Shown: in pieces, positions 34,928-45,468 of the stretch | How positions within the stretch are numbered: the first letter of the stretch is position 1 | Layout: the number at the start of each line of letters is the position of its first letter | Assembly: GCF_016865525.2 (NCBI RefSeq) | Contig: NZ_CP075169.1 | Span: 5,394,337-5,458,336 of the forward strand | Length of the DNA stretch: 64,000 nt | Direction of reading: 5' to 3' | Origin: Sodalis ligni | Lineage (GTDB): Bacteria > Pseudomonadota > Gammaproteobacteria > Enterobacterales > Enterobacteriaceae | The notes under the pieces: model-generated | The model's database searches: none | Seen by the model: only the letters and a program-made list of their open reading frames with translations | What the model was told of the DNA's origin: nothing | Program-made: the position numbers and the translations under genes

Positions 34928-36981
34928 TTAGATAGTTTTGATAACATTGACATTGACAACCTCTGTCAATTCGCCAAAAGACATCACTTCAAGGTCGCGG
35001 AATCGTGTTTCAATCAATTTTTGACAAAACGGCGAATATCCACCGACGTCAATAAAACCATGTCTTTATGTGCAATCAATATGTTTTCTAAACCTACAGT
35101 AAATAGATCCATTAATTCATCTGAAATTGCCGGTTCTAGATTAAGAAAAGCGCCCGAGGAGGTGTTTCTGATACCGCCCCGAATCGTTTCTTCAACTTCT
35201 GCTGAAATAATTATCGCCCTAAGCTCATTATTAACAGCGAATTTATGGCAAATATAGCGCGCCAGCGTATTGCGCACATGCTCAACCAGGGTGATAACAT
35301 CCTTCTCTCGCGGCGCCCACAAGGCCAGCGATTCCATAATAAGCTTCATATTGCGGGTGGATATCCGCTCGGTTAACAGCCGTTGCAGCACTTCGGCGAT
35401 ACGTTGTACCGTGGCGTGGCGCAGTACTTCCTTCAACAGGTCGGGATATTTGCTTTCCATCATGTCCAGCATGTGCTTGGTTTCCTGCACGCCGAAAAAC
35501 TCATTGACATGGTGGGTAAGCAGCACCGAGAAACAATGATAAATTTCATCGATCGCGGAGCGTAACTGGTACCCTAATTGTAATAACGTTTCCTGCGCCT
35601 GTCGCAGCACCCAGATAGCGTCATTTTCCTTTCGGGTTTCAATGCCCAATTGATACAGCTCATCGGTGCCGTTTACCACTCTCATCAAATTGAAATGGAT
35701 AGTGAACGCATCCGCGCGAATCTCATTGATCAAGACCACTACCGTTTGATCGTCCACATTATCCGAAGCGCGCAGCATCAGTTCCGGCAATTTGACGCCA
35801 TAGTCCACAAAAAACTGGCTGCGGAGCCGTTCGCATAGCTGCTCTTTTTCCAGCACGGCGTGGTTGCCCCGGGAGACGAGCAGGATCAACGCGACGGTTT
35901 CGGCGGTCATTTTATCGAGATCGTTGATAATGCCCAATTGGCTTTCCATGCCGGGATTTTGTCCGGGCGTTCCCTCTTGGAACGCCATGGAGGAAGAAGC
36001 GGCGCTCCCGCTGGCCCGCCGGCTTTGGCGATGCTTGTAATAGAACAGACCGCTAAGCGCCACCGCCAGCAAAATGAACACCGGCATGGGGAATCCCGGC
36101 AGCATACCGATGCACAGCGCCAGCATGGCGGTCACCACCAGGACAAACGGATTGCCCAGCAGCTGGTGCATGATGGTGCGGCCCATGTTGTCGCCGTCCC
36201 CGTTGACCCGGGTGACGATCAGGCCGGCGCTGATGGAGATGAGCAGTGCCGGTATCTGGCCCACCAGCCCGTCGCCGATGGTTAACATGGTATAGGTGGC
36301 CAGCGCCGTGGACATGTCCATATGGTGCTGGTTCATCCCCACCGCCATACCGCCGATAAAGTTAACGAAGGTGACGATAATGCTGGCGATGGCATCGCCC
36401 TTGATGAATTTCATCGCACCGTCGTAGGCCCCGTACAGCTGGCTTTCCCGCTCAAGCACGCTGCGCCGCTCGCGGGCGCCGTCCGCATCGATCGTGCCGC
36501 TTTTGAGATCGGCGTCGATACTCATCTGTTTGCCGGGCATACCGTCTAGGGAGAAACGCGCGGCCACTTCCGCCACCCGTTCCGAGCCCTTGGTGATAAC
36601 GATAAACTGCACCACGGTCACGATGGCGAAAATCACGAATCCCACCACCAGGTTGTCGCCGATGACGAACTGGCCGAAGGTGGCGATGATCTCGCCCGCA
36701 TCGGCGTTGGTGAGGATAAGGCGCGCGGTGCTGATGGTGAGCGCCAGCCTGAATAACGTGGTAATCAGCAGTACGGAGGGGAAGGTGGAGAAGCTCAGGA
36801 TACGCTCGATATAAAAAGCGCCCATGAACACCAGTACGGCTATAACGATATTAAGGCCGATCAAAAAGTCCACTAAATAAGTTGGTAATGGAATAATGAG
36901 CATAGCGATGATCATGATAACCAACGCTAAAATCAGCAGCTCCGGCCGAGAATGTATATTATGCAGTAATTTATTAAACAC
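34928..36981 (-). CDS. invA: T3SS export gate protein InvA (SctV), frameshifted 30 codons before the end
   Basis: From the GTG at 36981, about eight transmembrane helices and the FHIPEP motif region (TKGSERVAEVAARFSLDGMP, ATYTMLTIGDGLVGQIP) are normal, followed by the cytoplasmic nonamer-ring domain. The open frame stops at 35014 after RRFVKN. Adding one A to the A5 run (35018-35022) continues KKLIETRFRDLEVMSFGEL to a TAA at 34928, matching the end of Salmonella InvA and giving about 684 residues (InvA has 685). Truncation removes only the last ring strands, so a partly active product is possible. Confidence 0.93.
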
Positions 36982-37028
36982 GTAACTATTCCATTACCAG
37001 TTATAAATATGATGACGGGTATAATGAA

Positions 37029-38135
37029 TTATTTTCTTCTTCTTTCAAACTTTTCATGCCGATAGGCAATAGAGGCGAAAGATTGCAGATCCCTAAGCAG
37101 CTTGAATGCTGACTCAGCACAGTCAAATAATTCATGGGGCAATGATTTGCATGCCTGAAAAAGCAATTGCAAAATAGCCGATCGCTCTTTATGGTAAGCC
37201 AACATAAACGTGTCGCCTAATAATAAATGAAGATGATTTCCTATCTCTTCCGGATATTCCAGAAGTGAAAACAGCAGCATCAGCCATTCTGGTTCGCTTT
37301 TATTCAAACCGGCCATCGTATTACTGCCCATTATTTTTTTGATGAAGAGTTCATCGCCGGACCGAATGAGCTTTACCTGGCTCAGCTTGCCGATAAGGTC
37401 GCCGAACTCCAGTTTTGAACAGCTTGGGTCCTGCGAATCAATATCCGTCAGCAGAGACGCTTTGATAAAATCCAGCACCACGCCGCGATATTGATAACCA
37501 TAACAGGAGATCCAATCTTTGTAATCCTCGATGGCGTCCTGATCGTTTTGCAGAAAACGACGGTAGCTGCTGCGCAATAAAGAGGGTTTCAGCGCCAGGT
37601 ATTTCTGACCGAAAAGGCGTGCTTTCAGCGCGCAATTGATGCCCGCCTTAGACTCGCGGGGATTGGCTTGCGCCACCACTTCATCAAGCAGGGCTTTAAG
37701 CCTTTCCTTCACGGTTTCGCTTAATTTGTGGCGCAACAGCTCCCGCAGCACCATGATCAAATCGCTGTCGTCGGGAAACATGGATCGGGCGTAAAGCAGC
37801 AGATTCACCAGAGATTCTTCTTTTACCGATGCGACCTTGAGCAGTGATTTGGCTTTCGGTATCGCATCTTCCTCCAGTACCCGTTCAAAACCATCGGACA
37901 GGGATTCCCCTTTTTTATCAAAAAGACGCCTGTTGGCGAATTGGGACGCCAGAGCCGACATTTCGTCGCTGGATTGAATAAACTTCAACAGCTGCCCGAC
38001 CGGCGCCTCCTCGCTTTCCAAATGTTCGGCCAAGTCATGCGCCGCTGTCGGTGCCGTATGCGGTTTTGTCTCCGCCCGCGCCGGACTGCTGAAAGCAACG
38101 GGTTGAGGCAGCGGGTTATTGATGCTCAGCGCCAT
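37029..38135 (-). CDS. invE: T3SS gatekeeper InvE (SctW)
   Basis: A 368-residue protein, started at ATG 38135 (MALSINNPLPQ) which overlaps invG by 10 bp; InvE has 372. The HrpJ-type domain is in the middle (NRRLFDKKGESLSDGFERVLEE, VKEESLVNLLLYARSMFPDDSDLI). It controls the order of secretion, holding back effectors until SipBCD are exported. The reading frame is intact. Confidence 0.92.
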   Translation of the reverse strand: MALSINNPLPQPVAFSSPARAETKPHTAPTAAHDLAEHLESEEAPVGQLLKFIQSSDEMSALASQFANRRLFDKKGESLSDGFERVLEEDAIPKAKSLLKVASVKEESLVNLLLYARSMFPDDSDLIMVLRELLRHKLSETVKERLKALLDEVVAQANPRESKAGINCALKARLFGQKYLALKPSLLRSSYRRFLQNDQDAIEDYKDWISCYGYQYRGVVLDFIKASLLTDIDSQDPSCSKLEFGDLIGKLSQVKLIRSGDELFIKKIMGSNTMAGLNKSEPEWLMLLFSLLEYPEEIGNHLHLLLGDTFMLAYHKERSAILQLLFQACKSLPHELFDCAESAFKLLRDLQSFASIAYRHEKFERRRK

Positions 38136-39862
38136 TTTTGACTGTCCAGGTAATTGCGGGACCAATCGGGTAGATTGTCGTTCTCGCGGTTGCTGACGTT
38201 ACCCCTGGCGAATTCCCCCGCATCCGTCGACAGGGGCTCGGTAATCTCACGGGGCTGTATCAGGAAAATCCGTACGGTATTGGACTGGCTCTCCTGCGTG
38301 TAGCGGAACAGGCCGCCGATCAGGGGGATATTGCCCAGAACCGGTATCTTCCCTACCTTGCCGCTGGATTCATCCCGCGTATAGCCGCCCACCAGCAGGC
38401 TCTTCCCCTTGGGTACCCGCGCCACGGTGCTGATATGGGTGCGACCGACTTTAGGCAGCAGCGCCTGTGCCGATTCATTATTTTGCGGTATCTCATTGCC
38501 GTCTTCGATATTCAGCACCATCTCTATTTGCCCGTCGGCGGCAAAGCGCGGCAGCACGCTTATCATGGTGCCGTAAGTGACATGCTGCAGATCGGCGAAC
38601 CGCTCGCCCAACAGCTCGGTATAAAAGGTGCGGTTATTGTCAAACAGCGCCGGTACGTTCTCCTGGGTCAGCACCACCGGACGGGAAACGATATTGGCCC
38701 GTTTTTTTTGCGACAGGGCCTGTATGGAGGCAACGAAGCGCCCGCCGTCCAGCGTGGAATAGGAGCCCTGGTTGAAGGTGGCGCCCAATTGGCTGCCGAT
38801 CTTGACGCTGCCCTGCCAATCAACGCCCAGTTGATCCAGATCCTCTTTTTGCAGATCCACGATCCACAGCGACAGCTCCACATGGCGTTTGGCGATATCC
38901 AGCGCCGACACCAGATTGGTCACCAGTTGCACCTGCCTGGGCGTGCCTTTTACCAGCAGGCTGTTGGTATCGGGATTGGCGATAACGTTGATTGCGCCGG
39001 TTCCGGTGCCGGCCTCGGCGCGCAGCGCTTCAGCCAGGCTCGATCGGGGCTGGTACTCCATACCCCGCGCCCCGATATTCTCTTGGTTGAACGCCGGCAT
39101 CGCCGGCGCCGGCATGCCGTCGGGCACCAGATTCATCACCTGGGGCTGTACCGTTTTTTCCCCCTTTTTGGTTTCCCCGTGCAGCAGCCGGTCTATCACC
39201 GTGGCGATGCCGGGGATAGTGATTTTCTCGCCGCGGGATTCATAGGTCCGGTCGCCGACAAAGGTATTGCTCAGGCGGATAACCGCGGTCTTTTCGCCGC
39301 CGCTCGCCGTTTCGGGCTGCTCGTCCATAAACTTGGCGGTATTGAGCACCAGGTCCACATACACCGGCGGGCCGGAAACATAGAACGTACCGCTATTGTC
39401 GTCGCCGCGCAGCGCATAGCGCTTGTCGTAAAGCTGCGAATTGCGCAGAAAATTATTCAGCGCGCTGAAGGAGGTATTGCGCAGCGACATGACAGAGTTG
39501 CGCATTTCACCGGCGTCGTACACATAAACGGCCTGGCCGTCGTGATACCAGATGAGCCCCAACTGTTGCGATATCTGTTCCAGCAAGGCTTGCGGGTGAC
39601 TGAAATCAAACTCGCCGCTGATGTGTTTGCGCGCGGCAAGCTTGCTGACAATCACCGGCTTGCCGAGGCGCGAGGAGAGCGCGTCGAAAAACATTTTCAG
39701 CCCGTCTTTATTGGCGATATACCCCTCGGCGCCGGCGCGACCGCCGTCAGCGTCGGTGAGAACGCTGTCGGCAAAAGGCGCCGCCTGAAGGTGAGCGGAT
39801 AGCAGGCCGCCGGACAGGCACCAGCATATGAATGTTAATCTAAAATAGCGTAGCGATTTCAT
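38126..39862 (-). CDS. invG: T3SS outer-membrane secretin InvG (SctC)
   Basis: A 578-residue protein started at ATG 39862, which overlaps the invF stop (ATGA). The signal peptide is MKSLRYFRLTFICWCLSG. N-terminal ring domains N0/N1 (AARKHISGEFDFSHPQALLEQI) and N3 are followed by the secretin core (ANIVSRPVVLTQENVPALFDNN, VPKGKSLLVGGYTRDESSGKVG, IPVLGNIPLIGGLFRYT). It forms the outer-membrane channel, and its assembly normally needs a pilotin (InvH), which is not found here. Confidence 0.95.
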   Translation of the reverse strand: MKSLRYFRLTFICWCLSGGLLSAHLQAAPFADSVLTDADGGRAGAEGYIANKDGLKMFFDALSSRLGKPVIVSKLAARKHISGEFDFSHPQALLEQISQQLGLIWYHDGQAVYVYDAGEMRNSVMSLRNTSFSALNNFLRNSQLYDKRYALRGDDNSGTFYVSGPPVYVDLVLNTAKFMDEQPETASGGEKTAVIRLSNTFVGDRTYESRGEKITIPGIATVIDRLLHGETKKGEKTVQPQVMNLVPDGMPAPAMPAFNQENIGARGMEYQPRSSLAEALRAEAGTGTGAINVIANPDTNSLLVKGTPRQVQLVTNLVSALDIAKRHVELSLWIVDLQKEDLDQLGVDWQGSVKIGSQLGATFNQGSYSTLDGGRFVASIQALSQKKRANIVSRPVVLTQENVPALFDNNRTFYTELLGERFADLQHVTYGTMISVLPRFAADGQIEMVLNIEDGNEIPQNNESAQALLPKVGRTHISTVARVPKGKSLLVGGYTRDESSGKVGKIPVLGNIPLIGGLFRYTQESQSNTVRIFLIQPREITEPLSTDAGEFARGNVSNRENDNLPDWSRNYLDSQKWR

Positions 39863-40668
39863 TTTTCCGATTTCTTGTTGATCATGTTCCACAAACCCCT
39901 GGGAGAGACGCCGAAAGCATCTCTGATATCGTTGGAAAGATGCGAAGATGAGGCATAGCCGTATCGCATGGCCACCTGGGTCAGACTTTGACCCTCTTCC
40001 ACCACATCCAATAACGCCCTGGCTATGCGCCAGCCGCGCAATTCACTTTTCGCCGAATTGCCCAGGGCAGTGCGGCATAAACGTCGAAAGTGGGAATAAG
40101 ACAAACCGTAACGCGCGCCCAGCTCTTGCAGCTTGCCGTTATTCACCGATTCATTGAGCAAAAAACGAATCAGCCAATACCATTCGGTCCGGCGCAAAAA
40201 AGAGGCCAAGGTCGCCATTTCCGCGGGCAGCGTATGGGTCTGCGATAATAACCAGCGCTCCACGTCGCCGCAGGATGCGATATGCGGATAATTGTTCAGT
40301 TCTATGGATTCCCAGTGTTGCGGCTGCTCATATTTCAACGTTAGGTTTTTTGATTCATCAATAAAGACCTGCAATTTCACCAAGGCAAATAAAGGCAATT
40401 CCTGCTGCTTCATGGCGCCGAATATCACCTCGATATTGACGCGGTTCATCATCAATATGCCGCGCCAGCCGCGGGGCAAATCAAGACAATGGGATTCCCG
40501 TGCGCCGTGAAAATGAAAGCGACACCCTGTTTCACCGGTTTCAAACAGCCAGCATTTTGGCGAATTAATATCCTCTTTAAAGGTTGCCGACAGCAGTCTT
40601 TCGGGAGCAATAATATTTTCCTTGTGCATTATTAGTCCCGCTCTTCTTTGATTTACCTTAACATTCAT
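39859..40668 (-). CDS. invF: AraC-type activator InvF of T3SS effector/translocator genes
   Basis: A 269-residue protein. The C-terminal AraC domain (about 165-262) shows two helix-turn-helix motifs, RYGLSYSHFRRLCRTALG and QVAMRYGYASSSHLSNDIRDAFGVSPRG. The N-terminal part matches InvF. The start is 40668 (AGG 8 bases upstream) or 40629. In SPI-1, InvF needs SicA as partner to activate sicA-sip and effector promoters; sicA here is frameshifted. It starts the inv-spa operon, 224 bp after iagB. Confidence 0.93.
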   Translation of the reverse strand: MNVKVNQRRAGLIMHKENIIAPERLLSATFKEDINSPKCWLFETGETGCRFHFHGARESHCLDLPRGWRGILMMNRVNIEVIFGAMKQQELPLFALVKLQVFIDESKNLTLKYEQPQHWESIELNNYPHIASCGDVERWLLSQTHTLPAEMATLASFLRRTEWYWLIRFLLNESVNNGKLQELGARYGLSYSHFRRLCRTALGNSAKSELRGWRIARALLDVVEEGQSLTQVAMRYGYASSSHLSNDIRDAFGVSPRGLWNMINKKSEK

Positions 40669-40892
40669 TATGATGCCTATCTATTTTGTAAAAATCATGA
40701 TGAGAATCTGATTCGTGGTCAAATATTCATTATTTTATAAGGCATAGCGAAATATAATAAAACCTAAATAGCCTCGCTGTTTGATCAAGGTGAAGGACTT
40801 TATTCATCCTTAACGATTGAAGCAATTAGCGAGTCAAATGGGGCATTTCGCTTTATTTATAAGTAAATTTAATTATGTATTAGTAACACCTT

Positions 40893-41387
40893 TCAACCTG
40901 GGGCTGACGGGATATTTTGCCGGCACCGCGTGCGCGTTTCCTGGCCCTCCGGCCGGGAGCTTTCATAATGATCCCAAACACGTTTGGCGTAGCGCCGCCG
41001 CAAATCCCGGCGATCGGCAGCCGTACCGGCATTGTAGGCCCCTACCGCCTCCCAGGAATAACCGTACCGTTTCATCATATCCGCCAGTACCGACGCTCCC
41101 ACCATGACGGAAAGGCAGCTGTCGTTATAAAGAAGATGCTCATCAATGCCCAGCGCTTTCAGGCGGGGCAAATGGGTGCTGTTTATCTGCATCAGGCCGA
41201 TATCCCGGCTGCCGTTTTTGTTAAATCCCGTTGCCCGGGGATTCATATTCGATTCGGTCATCGCTATAGCCTGCAATAATCTGGCTTCGATGCGGAAATG
41301 GCGCTCCGCATCGCTCCAGCAGGTCGCGGACGCAGGGACTGAGGCCACTATCAGCAGCAGCAGGCAACACGTTCGACGGTAAGACAT
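40893..41387 (-). CDS. iagB: T3SS-associated lytic transglycosylase IagB
   Basis: A 164-residue exported protein (IagB has 160). After a signal peptide (MSYRRTCCLLLLIVASVPASA) it carries the lysozyme-like domain with the catalytic Glu in AIAMTESNMNPRATG, GLMQIN and AVGAYNAG. It opens local gaps in peptidoglycan for needle assembly. It follows hilA by 9 bp, as in Salmonella. Confidence 0.94.
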   Translation of the reverse strand: MSYRRTCCLLLLIVASVPASATCWSDAERHFRIEARLLQAIAMTESNMNPRATGFNKNGSRDIGLMQINSTHLPRLKALGIDEHLLYNDSCLSVMVGASVLADMMKRYGYSWEAVGAYNAGTAADRRDLRRRYAKRVWDHYESSRPEGQETRTRCRQNIPSAPG

Positions 41388-41396
41388 GATGCGCTC

Positions 41397-43076
41397 TTAC
41401 TCCCCCGCCAGGCTATAAAGCTGTTTTACCCGCGGATCGTGACGCCATAACATCAAACAGCGTGAAGATGAGTGGCTTAAGCGGTCATACCATTTTTTGG
41501 CGGCGCGCAGCCCCTGGCTTTGCATGATAACAGGCAGCAGCGCCGACGGCATCGGATGCTCCGGCTGTTTCATCATTTGCGCGAATTGCTCCTTATCCGC
41601 CTCTGCGGGCTGAGAGAACAGGCGGGCATACAAGGTGTTGAAAAAAACAATCCCGTCGCTTTCATCGCCATGCCGCAGGTGATCGATCAATTCCTTCGCG
41701 CGGCAAGGCTGTCCTTCGGTGCAAAGAATAACCGCTTTCATGCTTAGCAGAACCGGATGCCGCTGGACGCGGTCCGGCTGCCCGTCCGCCATTTGCAGGG
41801 CGGCGGACGCGTTATCGTCGCAATACGCCAGCCACATCATCAATACCTGGATCGCCATCATCGCCGGCTGCATGCCATGGGCCTGCTGCGCGAAATGCCG
41901 CGCCCGTTTGATTTCGCCGACCAGGAATAAATGCCAGGCATAATAGTAGCTTACCGACGGGCAATCCGCCGCCGGCGTCAGGGCGGCGCGGAACATTTCC
42001 GCCGCCTGGCCCAATTGGGAATTCAGGCCGTGCAATACCCCGCCCAGCGCCAGCGCCAAAGGATGCCGCGGATCCTGCGCCAGTATCGTCTCCACCAGCG
42101 CGCCGCACTCCCGCAGCGCGCTGTCCAGCCCCTGCATCCCCATCTGCCCCAGGGCGAAATAGCACTCGGCCAGATGGCATAACACCTCCCTGTCCTCCGG
42201 CAACCGCTGCCGGCATTGCTGGAACAAGGAGAGGGCCAGGGACAGGCTCGCAGGGGTATATTGCAGGAAGGCCTCGCGCCCCGCCCGCAGCAGCATTTGC
42301 GGATCGCTCCCCCCCTGCGGTTTCTGGGCGTTTTCCTGCCGGTTCCCCAGGCTGGAAAGATGCCGCAGGAGTAAAGGCTTTAGCACGGCATTGATACTGT
42401 CGGCGTCCGGAGGATCGCCCAGGGCGATGCCGGTGCGGTGCATGACCACGTGATCGTGGACCCGTATCAGCTCCATACGCAGGCAAGGCCCGTCGCACAG
42501 CGGCAATTCATAGCCGGTAAGATAAAAATCGGGACGGATTTTTTCCAGCATATCCAGGGTCGCGAGTATGGTGCTGCAATTGTGCGTCAATGAGGATGGC
42601 AACACGTGCAGCCCCGCCGCCGCATAACCCGATAACTCCTGTACGATGGCATCATGGAGCCCCAGCGCTTGCGGCTGGCTGTTCAGTTTAAACGGCAGCA
42701 CGGCGAATATACAGCTGGCACAGACCGGCCGCTCCGCCGGAACAGCTTTGGTGACCGGCAGGGAGAAACGATATCCCTTGCCGTAGACCGTATCGATAAA
42801 GCGCTGATGCTTACCCTCCTGCAAAATGCGGCGCAAGACATAGATACACCGGGTCAGGGACTCCTCGCCAACGTTGCCGCCAGCCCACACATTATCAATC
42901 AGCTGCTCTTTGGTCACGACCTCGCCGGCCGATTCCAGTAGTGATACCAGCACGGCCAACTCTTTCGGCGAGACGTTGATTTGCCGGGTTTTATGAAACA
43001 AAACGCGTGAAGGCTGTAGAATAAAATCGCCAAAAGAGTATTGCGCTTTAATACGATTGATTACCTCTTTTCTCAC
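41397..43076 (-). CDS. hilA: HilA-type master activator of the T3SS
   Basis: A 559-residue protein (HilA has 553). It begins at a GTG at 43076; the frame is closed just upstream. Residues about 10-110 form an OmpR-type winged helix (SPKELAVLVSLLESAGEVVTK, EESLTRCIYVLRRIL, YGKGYRF), and the rest is a TPR-rich domain. It lacks a receiver domain, as HilA does. It should activate the inv and prg promoters. In Salmonella it lies next to prgH, whereas here hilA-iagB precede invF. Confidence 0.92.
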   Translation of the reverse strand: MRKEVINRIKAQYSFGDFILQPSRVLFHKTRQINVSPKELAVLVSLLESAGEVVTKEQLIDNVWAGGNVGEESLTRCIYVLRRILQEGKHQRFIDTVYGKGYRFSLPVTKAVPAERPVCASCIFAVLPFKLNSQPQALGLHDAIVQELSGYAAAGLHVLPSSLTHNCSTILATLDMLEKIRPDFYLTGYELPLCDGPCLRMELIRVHDHVVMHRTGIALGDPPDADSINAVLKPLLLRHLSSLGNRQENAQKPQGGSDPQMLLRAGREAFLQYTPASLSLALSLFQQCRQRLPEDREVLCHLAECYFALGQMGMQGLDSALRECGALVETILAQDPRHPLALALGGVLHGLNSQLGQAAEMFRAALTPAADCPSVSYYYAWHLFLVGEIKRARHFAQQAHGMQPAMMAIQVLMMWLAYCDDNASAALQMADGQPDRVQRHPVLLSMKAVILCTEGQPCRAKELIDHLRHGDESDGIVFFNTLYARLFSQPAEADKEQFAQMMKQPEHPMPSALLPVIMQSQGLRAAKKWYDRLSHSSSRCLMLWRHDPRVKQLYSLAGE

Positions 43077-44214
43077 CCTTTGATGGGGAGAGAGGGTTTC
43101 TCAGCATGCGGCTCATTTAATGATGTCATTGTAATTTAACACCCCAACGAAATTAATATACGCCTAATATTTATCACGACTCGCCTAAGAATATGATAAA
43201 ATTCGTGTATGCTTCATAAATGAAACAGATTAACTATTATCTATTGACAGGCTGTGCAATTCATTTTTTATACGATCCTCGATGAATAAAATTAACACCG
43301 GGCATTAAATACTATGCAATAATTATCCACATCAATGATGTAATATATTTTATAAGCGAATAAGCTCACTGTTATCCTTTTTCAAATGTAATGATAACTA
43401 AAGCTTACAGATAAAAAGACATAACTTTTGCTGCGCAGATCAAAAATGTAAAATATTAGATTTACGACCGTTAACTTTGGTGCCTCTCAGCGTCATTAAC
43501 ACCGCCCATGCTTTCAGGTCTTAAAGAGTGTACCTTAAAACCTATTACCTCTTCAGGTAAAAATCACTAAGGATAATGACCGGTCGCTGCATCAGATTTC
43601 TGTCGAGTATATAGTGAGTATGCTTACAGTCAAATTAAGCAAAATGGTGATGTGTAAAGTTATGGCATCCGACGTTGCCGGAACGGGGAAGCGGAGATAT
43701 TTCGGAATAAACCACGGTTGGAATAAACATTATACCCGTATAAATAATCATTATTTTAACATTTTTAACTTTTGTGAAACAAATTGCCATTGATGATTCA
43801 AACGCCGTTTTACGAAATGAAAAATATGACCTGCTAAAAAATACTTTCATAAACAAGGGACTAAATGGAATGAGGACAACAGGAAATTGCAAAATAAACT
43901 ATTAATATCAAATCATTACGAATTTTGTCGTTCTTGGGTTCCTACCGCTGCCTGATAATAATCTTGATTTCATTATGCACATTGCACCAAATAAGCTTGG
44001 AAATTAATTCATCCCATTTATAGATGCCTGACAATTTTTACAGTTTTTCACCCGCTACCATCGCAAACTCGCAGGGAAAAGCCTGCATGGCCGACCTTAA
44101 TCGAAGATAAGTGAAATGGTTTTTGTCAAAACTTTTACAGTAACTATGAGTAAAATACTTTATCCTTATTGAATCATTTATCTTATGATCATCACCTTTG
44201 GCCGCCCGTATCGC
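43077..44214. other. Large AT-rich divergent intergenic region between hilA and mdtA
   Basis: 1138 bp, much richer in A+T than its neighbours. It must contain the hilA promoter (with room for upstream activators and H-NS-type silencing) and, at its right end, the mdtA promoter. Only weak short ORFs occur and I do not support any of them. The left edge of the T3SS insertion probably lies inside it. Confidence 0.55.
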
Positions 44215-45468
44215 ATGAAAACCCATTCAGCCTCCAAAATTAAATGGCGTAACGTCATACTGCTGTTAGTCCTGGTATTGCTTATCGTATTTCTGGTGTA
44301 TTACTTTTTCTTTCGTCACGCCGCAGGGGATGGACGCGGCAAACCGGGTATGGACCTCGCCACGCCGGTGCATAGCGGCGTGGCGCGGCAAGCGGATGTG
44401 CCGGAGTACCTTTCCGCGCTTGGCACGGTGGTGGCCAATGCCACGGTCACCGTCACCAGCCGGGTGGACGGCCAATTGATGGCGGTCTATTTCACCGAAG
44501 GCCAGCAGGTTGCCAAAGGGCAGCTGTTGGCCCAAATCGATCCGCGCAGCTACCAGGCCACCCTTGAGCAATATCAGGGCTCCCTGGCGCAAAACCAGGC
44601 CCTGCTGAAAAGCGCCCAGCTGACACTGGCGCGCTACAAAACCCTGTACGCGCAGGACTCCCTGGCCCGGCAGGATTTGGATACCCAGACCGCCACCGTG
44701 GGCCAATACCTCGGCGCCATCAAAGCCGACCAGGCGCAGATTGATGCCGCCAAGCTTGATCTTGAGTATGCCCGCATTACCGCGCCCCTGTCCGGCCGGG
44801 CGGGCCTGCGTTTGGTGGACCCCGGCAATATGGTGCACAGCAGCGATACCACGGGGATTGTGACCATTACCCAAACCCAGCCCATCGCGGCAACCTTCAG
44901 CGTGCCGCAGGTCTATTTGCAGACCTTGCTCCAGGCGCTCCGCCAGGGCAACGGCCTGCCCGCCACCGCCATAGATCAGGACGGCGTGACGGTATTAGCC
45001 CAGGGCAAGCTTAACTTTATCAGCAATCAGATCGACAGCGATACCGGCAGTATCAAGCTGAAGGCGATTTTTGATAATAAAGACGAGCGCCTCTACCCTA
45101 ACCAGTTCGTAAATATCCGCTTACAAACCGGCACGCTGGCAAAGGCGACGGTGATTCCCGCCCAGGCGTTGCAGCTGAGCAGCGACGGCGATTTTGTCTA
45201 TATCATCAAACCCGACAATACCGTGGCACGCCAGGCGGTGAAGACCGGGCCGACCTTCGGCGACGATATGCAGGCCATTCTTTCCGGTGTGGCGCCTGAT
45301 GACCGCGTGGTGACCGAAGGTATTGATCGTTTGAAGACCGGCAGCAAAGTGTCGGTGGTGAACAGCGCACCGGTGGGCACCGCCGCGCCGGTCCCGGAAA
45401 AAGCCCGGGATGCCGCCGGCTCCCCGGAGCATAAGGCCATCCAGAATAAAAGCGTGACCGCGCAATGA
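44215..45468 (+). CDS. mdtA: RND efflux membrane-fusion protein, MdtA-like
   Basis: A 417-residue periplasmic adaptor (MdtA has 415). A start at 44215 (MKTHSASK) gives one N-terminal membrane anchor ([18 protein letters not shown]); the ATG at 44185 would add ten residues. Lipoyl halves ([30 protein letters not shown] and [11 protein letters not shown]), the coiled-coil hairpin and beta-barrel ([21 protein letters not shown]) are in family order. It couples MdtBC to an outer-membrane channel. Four-base overlap with mdtB. Confidence 0.92.
   Translation: MKTHSASKIKWRNVILLLVLVLLIVFLVYYFFFRHAAGDGRGKPGMDLATPVHSGVARQADVPEYLSALGTVVANATVTVTSRVDGQLMAVYFTEGQQVAKGQLLAQIDPRSYQATLEQYQGSLAQNQALLKSAQLTLARYKTLYAQDSLARQDLDTQTATVGQYLGAIKADQAQIDAAKLDLEYARITAPLSGRAGLRLVDPGNMVHSSDTTGIVTITQTQPIAATFSVPQVYLQTLLQALRQGNGLPATAIDQDGVTVLAQGKLNFISNQIDSDTGSIKLKAIFDNKDERLYPNQFVNIRLQTGTLAKATVIPAQALQLSSDGDFVYIIKPDNTVARQAVKTGPTFGDDMQAILSGVAPDDRVVTEGIDRLKTGSKVSVVNSAPVGTAAPVPEKARDAAGSPEHKAIQNKSVTAQ

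Noticed and set aside
38435..39802. Plus-strand open frame of 455 codons
   Set aside because: Fully antisense to invG, whose secretin motifs are clear; composition is that of a shadow frame in GC-rich DNA.
43635..43892. Minus-strand ORF of 85 codons in the hilA-mdtA spacer
   Set aside because: No ribosome-binding site, no recognisable features and atypical composition.
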